NCBI GenBank assembly: GCA_965247735.1
Contig: CBDFHN010000002.1
Span: forward strand, 2,170,001 to 2,234,000
DNA from: JAOXRU01 sp965247735
GTDB lineage: Bacteria; Bacteroidota; Bacteroidia; Flavobacteriales; Flavobacteriaceae
Direction of reading: 5' to 3'
DNA: 64,000 nt
Made by a program: the position numbers and the translations under genes
The notes under the pieces: generated by a model
Told to the model about the DNA's origin: nothing
What the model saw: only the letters and a program-made list of their open reading frames with translations
Database searches by the model: none
Shown: one piece after another, positions 43,628 to 52,666 of the stretch
How positions within the stretch are numbered: position 1 is the stretch's first letter
Layout of the letters: each line of letters opens with the position of its first letter

Positions 43628-44851
43628 TTATTTTAGGTTATCTATTCTTAAGATATAATCATATCCTCCAACTATTTCTAAACCTGCTTTTACATTTCCG
43701 TTTGCCGAATCTACTTCCCAAACATAATCCTTTTCATTTTCAGCATTTACAGCAATATAAGCCTTGCCATTTTCTACAATTACACTTGCCAGTCCAGAAC
43801 CTTTATCTAATGGTAGTGCTAACTTTTTTATTACCGATTTTTCATTAACATCTATAAGGGCAAAACTTGCATTAAATAATATATCACGGTTCCCAACATA
43901 TTCGCTTTTTGTATATTTTACAATTGCTTTACCATTACCTATGTGCCAATAACCACTTGGTTCTCCACCAAGTGCTTCTGTAAGATTGAAAAAATAAGAT
44001 TGATCAAAACCCGCTTCTCCGTTATTAATTTTATACAGGGCAGAAATATTACTGGCTTCAAATGCCCATCTCGGAGAAAAAAGCATATAAATATTATCCG
44101 ATTCATCTACACCAGAAGCAGGTTCCCACATATTTGTACCCCCCATAGCTGAAGTTCGTTTGTCTTGAAATACTGATTTAACTTCCATAGAAGGATATTC
44201 AATTTCTGCTATGCTAATAAAATCTCCTCCTTTTTCTGGCCATTGTTTAACAAAGTTAAAAGAGATAAATAGTTTGTTATTTACAGACTCAACGTTATCA
44301 ACAACAATTGATGCATATTCCTCAGGCAATTCAGGTAAGGCAAATTCTCCATTAGTGACTTTTAAATCTGTAGTATTAACAATACTATATATAACTTTAT
44401 CAAAAGCACCATTTCTGCCTATAAAAACAAGTGTGTTTTCGTCTACCCAAACAGATGAATTAATAGCGTTTTGATAGGTAAAAGGCACTTCATTTACCAC
44501 CTGTAATTTATCATCTTTGTACTCGAATTTTGTAAGTTTACCAAAATCGGTACTACTGCTAGGATAATAATAAAACCCATCTCGTGCTACAACACCGTAA
44601 TCAGCTTTACTAGTAACTTCATCACCATTACCTTCTAAACTAATTTCACCTGTTGTTAGATCATCTACACCTACAACATATTGTGTGGTATTTGGCCAAC
44701 TACCCAATTGTAGCCATAGTGCAAAGTCTGCTTTGCCATCATCGATTACTTCCTCAGGCTTACTATCGTCACTTGAGCAAGAGATTAACCCAACTATTGT
44801 AAGGGTACATAATGCCTTAAAATAAAAGGCTGGTTTTACGAATTGTTTCAT
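43628..44851 (-). CDS. DUF4374-type lipoprotein, XusB-like
   Basis: From ATG 44851 the product is 407 residues with lipobox LISCSSDD (Cys near 21). The open frame extends upstream to 44959, but only this start gives a proper signal peptide. The mature part consists of repeated short beta segments (DNIYMLFSPRWAFE, GNGKAIVKYTKSEYVGNRD), as in a beta-propeller. It matches my recollection of DUF4374 proteins, whose Bacteroides member XusB binds ferric enterobactin at the cell surface for the receptor XusA. Here it lies directly after a TonB receptor gene, the same order. Ligand unknown. Confidence 0.85.
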   Translation of the reverse strand: MKQFVKPAFYFKALCTLTIVGLISCSSDDSKPEEVIDDGKADFALWLQLGSWPNTTQYVVGVDDLTTGEISLEGNGDEVTSKADYGVVARDGFYYYPSSSTDFGKLTKFEYKDDKLQVVNEVPFTYQNAINSSVWVDENTLVFIGRNGAFDKVIYSIVNTTDLKVTNGEFALPELPEEYASIVVDNVESVNNKLFISFNFVKQWPEKGGDFISIAEIEYPSMEVKSVFQDKRTSAMGGTNMWEPASGVDESDNIYMLFSPRWAFEASNISALYKINNGEAGFDQSYFFNLTEALGGEPSGYWHIGNGKAIVKYTKSEYVGNRDILFNASFALIDVNEKSVIKKLALPLDKGSGLASVIVENGKAYIAVNAENEKDYVWEVDSANGNVKAGLEIVGGYDYILRIDNLK

Positions 44852-45001
44852 TGTTATAGTGTATTTAAGTAAATTTTTCATCTGTTTATATCGTTGTTTT
44901 TTAAAGGTCGCCTGCTGTTCGCTAATAGCCATTTTATTAGCTGACAAATCTCTTAGCATGCTCGTTTCATTTTATAAAATCTTTATTGAGAATTTCTTTT
45001 C

Positions 45002-47656
45002 CTATTTGATAAAGTAGCGGAACTTAACTGAAAACGAGCGTCCTGGCTTTTGTAATTTAAAATTATCAAATGCTAATTGATCCGTTATATTTCTGCCTTC
45101 TAATGCTATATTGTATTTACCGCTCTTAAAAGAATAAGAAAGTGATGTATTATGTATATATTGATCCGGAATTGTACTAATATTATCAATGCTAGCGTAA
45201 CTTTCCCATGTTAGATAATACCAATGCACATACTGGAAATCCCAATTAAACTGCAATCGATTTTCTTTTTTCTTAAAAACATCAGACTTTCCCAGTCCAA
45301 TACCTGCATTCCCAAAAAGCCAAGGCCTATTAGGCAGTTCGTTTTTATAAGTTGCTTCAATGGTTCCTGAACTGGATCCTGTTGGATGTTTTGTGTTATT
45401 TATTGTACTTTGATATGTTACATTTGTGGATACGCTTAAAAAATCACCATAGGTATAATTTACTTCCGCATCTAGACCTCTAATTAATACCTTAGAAGTG
45501 TTTTCATATCGTACTGCTTTCGAATTGGATTGATATGCTACAGGTGATATAAAATTTTCTGCCCTTCTAAGAAAGCCTCCTGTTTCAAAAAATAAGCTTT
45601 GGTTTTGCCAATTAGTCCCTAAAAATATGCCGAGATTAATATTATGACTGCTCTCTGGCTCTAAGTCTGGATTAGTAATTACTGTAAACCCATTACCAAA
45701 AACCTCGCCCACTTCTTGCAAACGATATGCTTTTTCGTAGGATACTTTTAGACCAATATTTTTTTTAAAATTATAGCGTGACCCAAAACCATAACCTAAA
45801 TAATCTTTCCAATTGCTCAATGTTATTCTTTTTCCTTGTGAGCCTGGCTCAATAGCAAAAGGAATATCTAATTGCAAGCCGTAATATTTAACAAAAAAGC
45901 TATTTGTTAATTTTTTGTTTAGGAAGTTTTGTTGATAAGACAACCCCAAATTATGCTTTGTCAATTTTCCAGGGTTATAATCCTTATCTATTTGCAACCT
46001 ATTCCAATTGTGGTTCTTTACATTGTCTAAAGTGTAATTAATACCTAAAGAATGATTGGTATTAAACTCATAACTTATATTAGTTTGTATAAATTTCTTT
46101 GGCCGTTTAATCTGAGTTTTTGAGACATCTGCTCCAAGTTCGCTACTCGGTTTATCTTTATAAAAACCGTCCCAATAATACCTGCGCAATAGCGTATCTA
46201 TAACAACATATTTATCTTCTGAAAGAGAAGCAAACAAGCTTACATCCAATTTATCTACAAACACATCTTTTTTTGCATATCTAAGTGATACAGAATAGGC
46301 ATTCCCCTTTTTTACTACACCACCATAAACCGATTCTTGATTATTACCTGTCTGTATTTGTTTATCTGTTTCTGAAAAACTTGCCCCTATAAAAATTCTA
46401 TCCGCCCAAGATTTATCCGCCAAACCAACTTCTAATTGTCCTAGTACTGTTTTGTATTTATCATGAAACCTTTTAAAATTGCCTGTTACAAATTCTGAAT
46501 TATCTTCATCTATAACCTTTATCACCTTAGCATCTCGCATCGTATAGTTATTGTCCGAATAATTGATAAAACCAGACGCTTTTGTAATCAGCCCAGTTTT
46601 TTTGTCTTTATACTGCCCAGTTATTGATGCACGATGCGAATTGAATGACCCTAAACTATATGCCGCATCCAAATAATTAGTTACCTGCTGGTTAGTAATC
46701 ACATTTACTGCTCCACCTAGCGCATCGGAGCCAAGGTGTACAGGTACTACGCCTTTATAGACTATAACTCTTTCTGCGATATTAATAGGGATATTATTTA
46801 AAGTCATGCTACTCCCCATCACACTTATTGGTATACCGTCTACAAAGAATTTTACAGCTTTACCCGAAAGCCCATTGATCGAAAATTCAAAATCCGATCC
46901 CATACCTCCTTGTTCTCGTACTTTTACACCAGTACTACGGTTCAATACCTCATTTAGATTTAAGGTAACATTAGCCATTTTCTTTAACTCAATAGCATTT
47001 ACACTTAATGGCATTTCTTTGACTTGGCGAGATATTGTCTTACCCTTTACAACTACCTCATCCAATGCTTGCTCTTGTTCGTTAAGAACAAAATTAAATG
47101 TTGACGTTTCGTTTCCAGTAATTGTAATATTTTGTTTTACTGTACCAAATCCAATAGTACTAACAGCTATGGTATAACTGCCTTCGGGAGCAGAAAAACT
47201 ATAGGTTCCGTTTTCTCTTGAGGTAGTTCCGTATGTTGTATTTTTTAAAATAATAGAGACAAAAGGAATTGTACCACCTTTAGCACTCTCTATTTTTCCG
47301 CGTATTTTTCCTTTCTTGGCATGATTTCTAATATAAACCACATTGTTTTTGGTATGGTAATACATTTTATACCCCTCAAACAATTCATCCAATATGCTGC
47401 GCAAAGAAATAGCTACAAAGTTTTTTGACAGCTTCCCTTTGTTTTTTATGATGGAAGAATCATAAGAGAAAAAGTAATCTTCTTTAGCCTCAATTTCGCT
47501 GAGAGCTTCAGCGATACTTTTGTTGTTTATATTGATGGTAATTTTCTTTTCTAATGAAGCGTCTTGAGCGGATACTACCTGAGACGCAAAAAAGAAGATG
47601 CAAAGCACTATTTTTAAATAGTGCTTAAATATTATTTCAGTTCTATAATAATACAT
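45002..47656 (-). CDS. TonB-dependent receptor with STN domain (siderophore type)
   Basis: The 884-residue outer-membrane receptor has a signal peptide (about 1-31), an STN secretin/TonB short domain (about 38-108), a carboxypeptidase-like domain (about 112-200), a plug (about 205-330, GIPISVMGSSMTLNNIPI and SDALGGAVNVI), and a barrel ending with aromatic residues (FSVKFRYFIK). The STN domain and the FecR and ECF sigma genes directly upstream indicate surface signalling: ligand binding is passed through FecR to the sigma factor. With DUF4374 and PepSY neighbours it resembles XusA, a xenosiderophore receptor. Confidence 0.93.
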   Translation of the reverse strand: MYYYRTEIIFKHYLKIVLCIFFFASQVVSAQDASLEKKITININNKSIAEALSEIEAKEDYFFSYDSSIIKNKGKLSKNFVAISLRSILDELFEGYKMYYHTKNNVVYIRNHAKKGKIRGKIESAKGGTIPFVSIILKNTTYGTTSRENGTYSFSAPEGSYTIAVSTIGFGTVKQNITITGNETSTFNFVLNEQEQALDEVVVKGKTISRQVKEMPLSVNAIELKKMANVTLNLNEVLNRSTGVKVREQGGMGSDFEFSINGLSGKAVKFFVDGIPISVMGSSMTLNNIPINIAERVIVYKGVVPVHLGSDALGGAVNVITNQQVTNYLDAAYSLGSFNSHRASITGQYKDKKTGLITKASGFINYSDNNYTMRDAKVIKVIDEDNSEFVTGNFKRFHDKYKTVLGQLEVGLADKSWADRIFIGASFSETDKQIQTGNNQESVYGGVVKKGNAYSVSLRYAKKDVFVDKLDVSLFASLSEDKYVVIDTLLRRYYWDGFYKDKPSSELGADVSKTQIKRPKKFIQTNISYEFNTNHSLGINYTLDNVKNHNWNRLQIDKDYNPGKLTKHNLGLSYQQNFLNKKLTNSFFVKYYGLQLDIPFAIEPGSQGKRITLSNWKDYLGYGFGSRYNFKKNIGLKVSYEKAYRLQEVGEVFGNGFTVITNPDLEPESSHNINLGIFLGTNWQNQSLFFETGGFLRRAENFISPVAYQSNSKAVRYENTSKVLIRGLDAEVNYTYGDFLSVSTNVTYQSTINNTKHPTGSSSGTIEATYKNELPNRPWLFGNAGIGLGKSDVFKKKENRLQFNWDFQYVHWYYLTWESYASIDNISTIPDQYIHNTSLSYSFKSGKYNIALEGRNITDQLAFDNFKLQKPGRSFSVKFRYFIK

Positions 47657-47779
47657 ATTTTTGTAAAAAAATGATGAGTCGTTTTTTTTAAAATTTTAAC
47701 CGGTATCTGTTTGGCGACGTTACCGGTTTGTTTTTTATATAAATGTAATTGGCTATTTCATATTTTCTCTTTTGTATTC

Positions 47780-48733
47780 TTAATTAATCGTAATTGTTTT
47801 TCCTTTAATTTTATACTTAAATTTCATTACAAAACTCAGTTCTTTTAACAAGTCTTTTAAATTTGCCTGTGGATGAAAACCTCTGTATGTTTTTGTCAAT
47901 AAACTCTTGTCTTTAACATTTATAGCTACATCAAATTTTCTTTCTATCGTTTTAAAAATCGATGCTAAACTTTCATCAAAAAACATATCATTCCCTATCC
48001 ACGAATTGTAATATTTGGCTTTTACGTTTTTCTTTTTTAGAACATTACCAGCCAGGATTCCCTGTTCGTTTGGCAATAAAATAAGTCCTACGCCTTTTAA
48101 ATTGTTTTTATCTTTAAAAGACACCTTCCCTTCATTTAACGTTAACACGGTTTTCTCTTTTGAGAATGCATAGAGGTTAAATTTAGTTCCTAAAACGGTG
48201 GTTTGTGATTTTTCTGTTTCAACTATAAAAGGTTTTAAACTATCCTTAGTAACCTCAAAATAAGCTTCTCCTGTTAATTTTACTGTACGAGTATCTTCAG
48301 TAAACTCACTTGGCGTTTCTAATGTAGAGTTTGCGTTTAAATAGACTATCGTACCATCTTTTAATGTTATGGTCTGCTTCTGACCTGCCAAAGTTTGATA
48401 TGTCGCTATGCTAGTATCAAAAAGCATAAAATAAGAAGCCATACCAACCAACAATGAAATACTTGCAGCTACAAGCCATTTTTTCGCCATCCAAAGAGGT
48501 GAGCTTACTTCTTTTCCATTTGTAACATGTTCTGTATTCGGTTTATCAATACTTTGTGAAATATCTGCCCACATTTTATCTTTATATGCCTGCTTAACTC
48601 CTGCATGGTTCTCTGAAAGAAATAATTTTTCATTAAAAATACCAGAATCTAACCATGCTTCCACTGCTTTCTGCTCTTCAATAGAACAAAGACCTGAATG
48701 GTATTTTTCAATAAGTTTACTATCTACTTTCAC
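47780..48733 (-). CDS. FecR-family anti-sigma factor
   Basis: The 317-residue protein has a cytoplasmic N-terminus with the sigma-binding segment, a transmembrane helix (about 87-106, WLVAASISLLVGMASYFML), a periplasmic FecR domain (TLKDGTIVYLNANSTLETP, LTGEAYFEVTKD, LNEGKVSF) and a DUF4974-type C-terminal domain that contacts the receptor STN domain. The start is GTG 48733, since no ATG precedes the conserved ESYHSGL-like region. It lies between the sigma factor and receptor genes, the normal order for iron-starvation loci. Confidence 0.94.
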   Translation of the reverse strand: MKVDSKLIEKYHSGLCSIEEQKAVEAWLDSGIFNEKLFLSENHAGVKQAYKDKMWADISQSIDKPNTEHVTNGKEVSSPLWMAKKWLVAASISLLVGMASYFMLFDTSIATYQTLAGQKQTITLKDGTIVYLNANSTLETPSEFTEDTRTVKLTGEAYFEVTKDSLKPFIVETEKSQTTVLGTKFNLYAFSKEKTVLTLNEGKVSFKDKNNLKGVGLILLPNEQGILAGNVLKKKNVKAKYYNSWIGNDMFFDESLASIFKTIERKFDVAINVKDKSLLTKTYRGFHPQANLKDLLKELSFVMKFKYKIKGKTITIN

Positions 48734-48906
48734 AAGTTTATTTTTACGCCTTTATAATAGTAGTAGCGTAACTCTTGTTTTACCGAAGGTAGTATTTGAT
48801 TTTTTTTCAAAATCAAACAGCAAAACAATACAATGACATAAAAACCAAGCTATTAACTTGATGTTTTTTTTTAATAAAAAAGTGAAGTGAATAAAGAAGG
48901 GTTAGT

Positions 48907-49458
48907 TTACACTAAATGATGTTCCCTTAAATTTGTTTTCAAAAAAGAAATGGCCTTGCTTATATGATATTCTACAGCACGTTCAGATATTTGTAATTTA
49001 GAAGCTATTTCTTTGTTTTTAAATCCTAGTTTCCTACTCATATTAAACACTTCTCTACATCTACAAGGAAGTTTATCTACAAGTATATCTAATTCTTCTA
49101 TAAGCATAGCAAAAGACACATCATCATCTGTACAGTTGGCTGAATTACAATAATTTTGACACGAAATATCTAAGTGCTTTTGCTTGCTTACTTTATTTCT
49201 AAAATATTCGAACACTTTCATTTTTGCAGATCGTACTAAATAATGTTCCATATTTTGTACTTGCAAAGTATCCTTTCTTTCCCAAAGCGATTTAAAAATA
49301 TCCTGAGTCATGCCCTGAGCCAATTCTACTTTCAGAATGTTATTATAACAAACAGCATATACTTTTTCCCAATATAAATTGTAGATGTTTTCAAAGCCTT
49401 TTGAGGTTTTTACATCTAAAATCTGATATGAATTTGTATTTAGCTTTTGGCGAGACAA
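48907..49458 (-). CDS. ECF sigma factor, FecI-like
   Basis: A sigma-70 family ECF factor of about 183 residues. Region 2 is at about 25-85 (ENIYNLYWEKVYAVC, MTQDIFKSLWERKD) and region 4 at about 125-180 (REVFNMSRKLGFKNKEIAS, QISERAVEYHIS). The frame continues to 49482, but that codon lies inside the exact TATCTTTG promoter box, so I place the start at TTG 49458. The linker between the regions has cysteines spaced C-x3-C-x4-C (SCQNYCNSANC) plus PCRC just before region 4, which is unusual and might bind metal. It starts the iron-uptake set and directs transcription of the receptor gene. Confidence 0.9.
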   Translation of the reverse strand: MSRQKLNTNSYQILDVKTSKGFENIYNLYWEKVYAVCYNNILKVELAQGMTQDIFKSLWERKDTLQVQNMEHYLVRSAKMKVFEYFRNKVSKQKHLDISCQNYCNSANCTDDDVSFAMLIEELDILVDKLPCRCREVFNMSRKLGFKNKEIASKLQISERAVEYHISKAISFLKTNLREHHLV

Positions 49459-49479
49459 TTGTAGGCTATTTTTTTGCGG

Positions 49480-49510
49480 CAAAGATATGTTTATTTAGAT
49501 TTATTACAAA
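49480..49510 (-). promoter_or_regulatory. consensus Bacteroidota promoter of the sigma factor gene
   Basis: On the minus strand TTTG (49510-49507), exactly 19 bases, then TATCTTTG (49487-49480). Both elements match the primary-sigma consensus, so basal expression of the sigma gene does not need the ECF factor itself. Confidence 0.8.
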
Positions 49511-49800
49511 TAAATTAACACAATAAAAGAAAGTAAAAAATAATATAAAATGGGGATGTCGTTAATATATCCTCTAGTTAATTTACATATTAAAACATAT
49601 CATGTATTTTGTCTTTACATTGGTTTTAAAATGGAACTCCTACCCAAGATTTTTTTGAAAATTATTATCAGCTAACAAAGCTATAATTGCTACAGGTTAT
49701 GATTCAAGATCCCTTGAACAACATATTGAAGAGAATAAAGTAGTTTTTATAAATTAGATACGTCAAAAGAAAGTACAACTAATGATTGCTGTACTTTCAT
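49511..49800 (+). pseudogene. intergenic region with a possible gene remnant
   Basis: A plus-strand stretch near 49680-49757 reads KAIIATGYDSRSLEQ...NKVVFIN before a stop, and a possible frameshifted start (WNSYPRFF) lies near 49630. It looks like the decayed end of an enzyme gene, perhaps an old-yellow-enzyme type flavoprotein, but the match is short. Nothing else is visible here. Confidence 0.25.
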
Positions 49801-50409
49801 TTATTTAAGCTTAAGTTCTTTTATTTCCGCCTCCAGTTTTACTAAATACTCTTTTTGAGAAGCAAAAACTTCATTTATTTCATCAACAGTATATCGTGGT
49901 GTAATATGTTGAGGACAATTCCAATCATACGCCTCAATATGAAATATCATCATGCGTTCTGGTCTAAATTTATAATCCTCAACATTAAGTAAATCATATA
50001 ATTCAGGATTATCTTTTAGCTCAACCACTTCTGCTTTAGCAAAAATTTTAAGTCGCGTTTTCGAAGGATAATCAATCATAATAAGAGAAACATTAGGATT
50101 GGTAGTGATGTTACCAACCGAAACATATTGTTTATTACCAACAAAATCAATAAAACCAACTCGTTTTGAATCTAATAGCTTCAAAAAACCTTTAGGGCCT
50201 CCGCGATGTTGTATATAGGGAAACTCATTCTCTCCTATTGAAGCTAAGTAAAAACTGTCACGATCTTGAATAAAATTGACTTCATTTATTGTTAAGCCAT
50301 CAATAATAGTAAACTTTTCCATCCGCTCATAACTATTCCGACTGCCCTGACGTTCTTGTATTTTTTTTACTGCATCTGTAAATGCTATCTCCGCAAAATT
50401 TTTAGCCAT
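49801..50409 (-). CDS. pyridoxamine 5'-phosphate oxidase-like FMN-binding protein
   Basis: The 202-residue protein has the split-barrel pattern of the PNPOx-like family: RDSFYLASIGENEFPYIQHR for the first strands, GFLKLLDSKRVGFIDFVGN, NPNVSLIMIDYPSKTRLKI, and a C-terminal NCPQHITPRY. Members bind FMN or another flavin and act as small cytoplasmic oxidoreductases. CPQHI with a preceding histidine is typical of the broad-specificity group. It stands downstream of a terminator that separates it from the hydrolase gene on the same strand. Substrate unknown. Confidence 0.9.
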   Translation of the reverse strand: MAKNFAEIAFTDAVKKIQERQGSRNSYERMEKFTIIDGLTINEVNFIQDRDSFYLASIGENEFPYIQHRGGPKGFLKLLDSKRVGFIDFVGNKQYVSVGNITTNPNVSLIMIDYPSKTRLKIFAKAEVVELKDNPELYDLLNVEDYKFRPERMMIFHIEAYDWNCPQHITPRYTVDEINEVFASQKEYLVKLEAEIKELKLK

Positions 50410-50473
50410 TGTATAAAGTGTTTAGTAGTTTCGTTTCTTCCATTATAATACTAGTATTCAAAATGAATTATAT

Positions 50474-50519
50474 AAAAAGAACCCCATGAAATTTTATATA
50501 AAAACATGAGGCTCTTTTT
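50474..50519 (-). terminator. terminator of the DUF1348-hydrolase operon
   Basis: AAAAAGAACCCCATG and CATGAGGCTCTTTTT form a stem with two non-Watson-Crick positions and a 16-base loop. On the minus strand it follows the hydrolase stop by a few bases and ends in a T tract. Confidence 0.75.
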
Positions 50520-50525
50520 TAAATA

Positions 50526-51512
50526 TTATTTGATATTATTTTTCTTAAGAAAATTAATAATGTAGTTAGCGATTTCATCACCTTTTTCTTCAAGAGCAAA
50601 ATGTCCGGTGTCTAATAGATGAAATTCTAAATTCTTTAAATCTCTTTTGTAAGGATAAGCACCATCAGCAGGGAAGATATAGTCATTCTTTCCCCATACA
50701 ATTAGCGTTGGTGGCTGATGATCTCTAAAGTATTGTTGCCATTCGGGATATAAAGGTACATTAGTTCTATAACTGTAAAACATTGCCAATTGAATTTCGT
50801 TGTTTTCTGGACGTGTTAAATGTTGCAAATCAATATGCCAATTATCTGGACTAATTTTTGAAGTTTCCTTAACACCATGTGTATATTGCCATTTTAAACC
50901 ATCTATGGTATGAAAACCCTCCAATGCTTTTCCGTTTTCCACAGTATTGTTATTCCAATACTTTTTAATAGGAATCCAAAAATCTTTTAACCCCTCATCA
51001 TAAGCATTTCCATTTTGAATGATTAGCGATTGAATTTTATCTGGGTATTTAGCAGCTATTCTAAACCCTATAGGAGCGCCATAATCCATTAAGTAAATGC
51101 TATATTTTTCAACTTTTAATTCTTTTAAAAAGCCTTCTACTATACTTGCCATATTATCAAAAGTATATTCAAAATCTTTTATTTTTGGCTGTTCACTTTT
51201 TCCAAAACCAGGATAATCTGGAGCAAGTACATGATAACGAACAGACAAGTCTGTAATTAGATTGCGAAACATATGAGAAGATGTTGGGTAACCATGCAAT
51301 AGCAGAATAGTAGGCTTGTTACTATCTCCAGCTTCTCTATAAAAGATATTCAACCCGTTAACGCTAATGTTTTTATAAAATGTAGGTGTTGGTACTTTCT
51401 CTCCTACAATTTGTCTTGCCTCTTGCTTTAGTTCTGTAAATGATGTTAAACTAATAAATAGGCCCGCTAATAGCGTTATTCTTAATACTGATTTTAATAT
51501 TTGTGTTTTCAT
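50526..51512 (-). CDS. exported alpha/beta hydrolase, epoxide-hydrolase-like
   Basis: The 328-residue protein has a signal peptide (about 1-27) and an alpha/beta hydrolase fold: LLHGYPTSSHMFRNL oxyanion region, DYPGFGKSEQP, a nucleophile elbow LMDYGAPIG with Asp rather than Ser, acid Asp in VWGKNDYIFP, and the catalytic His in LDTGHFALEE. An Asp nucleophile points to the epoxide-hydrolase/haloalkane-dehalogenase branch. The export signal is less common for this branch. It shares an operon with the DUF1348 gene (45-base gap) under TetR control, which suggests an inducible response to a toxic small molecule. Confidence 0.92.
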   Translation of the reverse strand: MKTQILKSVLRITLLAGLFISLTSFTELKQEARQIVGEKVPTPTFYKNISVNGLNIFYREAGDSNKPTILLLHGYPTSSHMFRNLITDLSVRYHVLAPDYPGFGKSEQPKIKDFEYTFDNMASIVEGFLKELKVEKYSIYLMDYGAPIGFRIAAKYPDKIQSLIIQNGNAYDEGLKDFWIPIKKYWNNNTVENGKALEGFHTIDGLKWQYTHGVKETSKISPDNWHIDLQHLTRPENNEIQLAMFYSYRTNVPLYPEWQQYFRDHQPPTLIVWGKNDYIFPADGAYPYKRDLKNLEFHLLDTGHFALEEKGDEIANYIINFLKKNNIK

Positions 51513-51557
51513 AATTTCTAATTTTTGTTTTTTTTAATCTACTACCTCGATGCGGTA

Positions 51558-51965
51558 TTAGAATTTTCGTTCTGATTCTTTAATTTTTACATCATTGGCA
51601 CTCATGTCTCTAATTTCCATCAGTCCCTCTTTATCAAATTGCCAATGCTCATTACCATGAGTTCTGTACCATTGTTGTGTAACAGCATCTTGCCATTCGT
51701 ATTCGAACCGTACGGAAATTTTATTATCGGTAAAACTCCAAAGGTATTTTTCTAATTTGTAGTGCAGCTCATTATTCCATTTATCAGATAGAAACTCAGC
51801 TATGGCCGCTCTCCCAATAAAAAATTGATCTCTGTTTCTCCAGTTAGAATCAAGTGTATATGCCATTGATACTCTTTCTGGATCTTTGCTATTCCAAGCA
51901 TCTTCTGCTGCTTGTACTTTTGCTAGTGCTGTTTCCTTTGTAAAAGGTGGTATTAATTTATTCAT
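51558..51965 (-). CDS. DUF1348 (SnoaL/NTF2-like) protein
   Basis: A 135-residue cytoplasmic protein of the DUF1348 type: AEDAWNSKDPERVSMAYT, SNWRNRDQFFIGRAAI, FTDNKISVRFEYEWQDA and the near-terminal MSANDV are characteristic. The fold is a small cone like NTF2 or SnoaL, with a pocket that can bind small molecules; no catalytic role is established. It is the first gene after a TetR-type operator and precedes the exported hydrolase, so both are probably induced together. Confidence 0.9.
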   Translation of the reverse strand: MNKLIPPFTKETALAKVQAAEDAWNSKDPERVSMAYTLDSNWRNRDQFFIGRAAIAEFLSDKWNNELHYKLEKYLWSFTDNKISVRFEYEWQDAVTQQWYRTHGNEHWQFDKEGLMEIRDMSANDVKIKESERKF

Positions 51966-51989
51966 TTCTTAAATTATTTAACTATTAGT

Positions 51990-52003
51990 ACAGACAAGTC
52001 TGT
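51990..52003 (-). promoter_or_regulatory. TetR-type operator upstream of the DUF1348 gene
   Basis: ACAGAC-AA-GTCTGT is an inverted repeat 25 bases upstream of the start codon. The same motif with one change (ACAGAC-AA-GTCGGT) lies upstream of the tetR gene itself at 52615-52628, so the adjacent regulator is the likely ligand. Confidence 0.75.
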
Positions 52004-52023
52004 TTGTTTTTATTCTTGAAAAA

Positions 52024-52584
52024 CTATTCAAGCAATCTGATACAATTTCTTTTAGCTGAAAGTATTGGCCAAGTATCTTTTTGTATTTGCGAAAGTATTA
52101 TTGCTCCTTCCATAAGCACCAAAATTTCATCCCCAATTTGTTCAGCTTCTTGCCTAGCATATTTATTTTCATCCTTTAATAAATCGTGAATCATATTGCG
52201 CAATTCATTTTTATGTAATACTACTTGGTCTTTTATTTTATCTTGACCTTTAGGCAAATCACAAATTATATTCTGAAAACCACAACCCCTAAATTCTACT
52301 TCTATTAACCACTTACATAAATAATCAAAACCTGCAATTAATTTTTCCTTGTTGGTTTTTTTAGCTTTCACAAACTCCAAAAAATCCCCTGTCCACATAA
52401 TGTGTCTATCTTTTAAATAAGTAACAGCAATATCTTCCTTTGAATTGAAATGCCTATACATGCTATCTTTTGATGCACCAGATTCTTTTAATATTTGATT
52501 TATTCCCGTTTGATTATAACCCTCAACATAAAACAAATCTGAAGCTGCTTCACTAATTCTTTCTTTGGCTCCTTTCTTTCTCAT
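52024..52584 (-). CDS. TetR/AcrR-family transcriptional regulator
   Basis: From ATG 52584 the product is 186 residues. The N-terminal DNA-binding domain is clear: ERISEAASDLFYVEGYNQTG then INQILKESGASKDSMYRHFNSKED. The C-terminal ligand-binding domain is of the TetR_C_33/16 kind (FRGCGFQNIICDLP). It sits upstream of the DUF1348-hydrolase operon, and both promoters carry ACAGACAAGTC operators. The TACATTTG box ends only four bases before this ATG, so the mRNA may be leaderless. The inducer is unknown. Confidence 0.92.
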   Translation of the reverse strand: MRKKGAKERISEAASDLFYVEGYNQTGINQILKESGASKDSMYRHFNSKEDIAVTYLKDRHIMWTGDFLEFVKAKKTNKEKLIAGFDYLCKWLIEVEFRGCGFQNIICDLPKGQDKIKDQVVLHKNELRNMIHDLLKDENKYARQEAEQIGDEILVLMEGAIILSQIQKDTWPILSAKRNCIRLLE

Positions 52585-52588
52585 GGGA

Positions 52589-52628
52589 CAAATGTATAAC
52601 ACTTTAGATACAGAACAGACAAGTCGGT
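52589..52628 (-). promoter_or_regulatory. tetR promoter with overlapping operator
   Basis: On the minus strand TACATTTG (52596-52589) is an exact -7 element, and TCTG (52619-52616), 19 bases upstream, is near the TTTG -33 element. The operator ACAGACAAGTCGGT (52615-52628) covers that -33 element, which fits autorepression. Confidence 0.7.
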
Positions 52629-52666
52629 ACTTATTTAACTTATATTTAACAATTATAAAAGAGTAT

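Noticed and set aside
44852..44959. 36-residue N-terminal extension of the DUF4374-type lipoprotein
   Set aside because: It would bury the signal peptide and lipobox; ATG 44851 gives a normal lipoprotein start.
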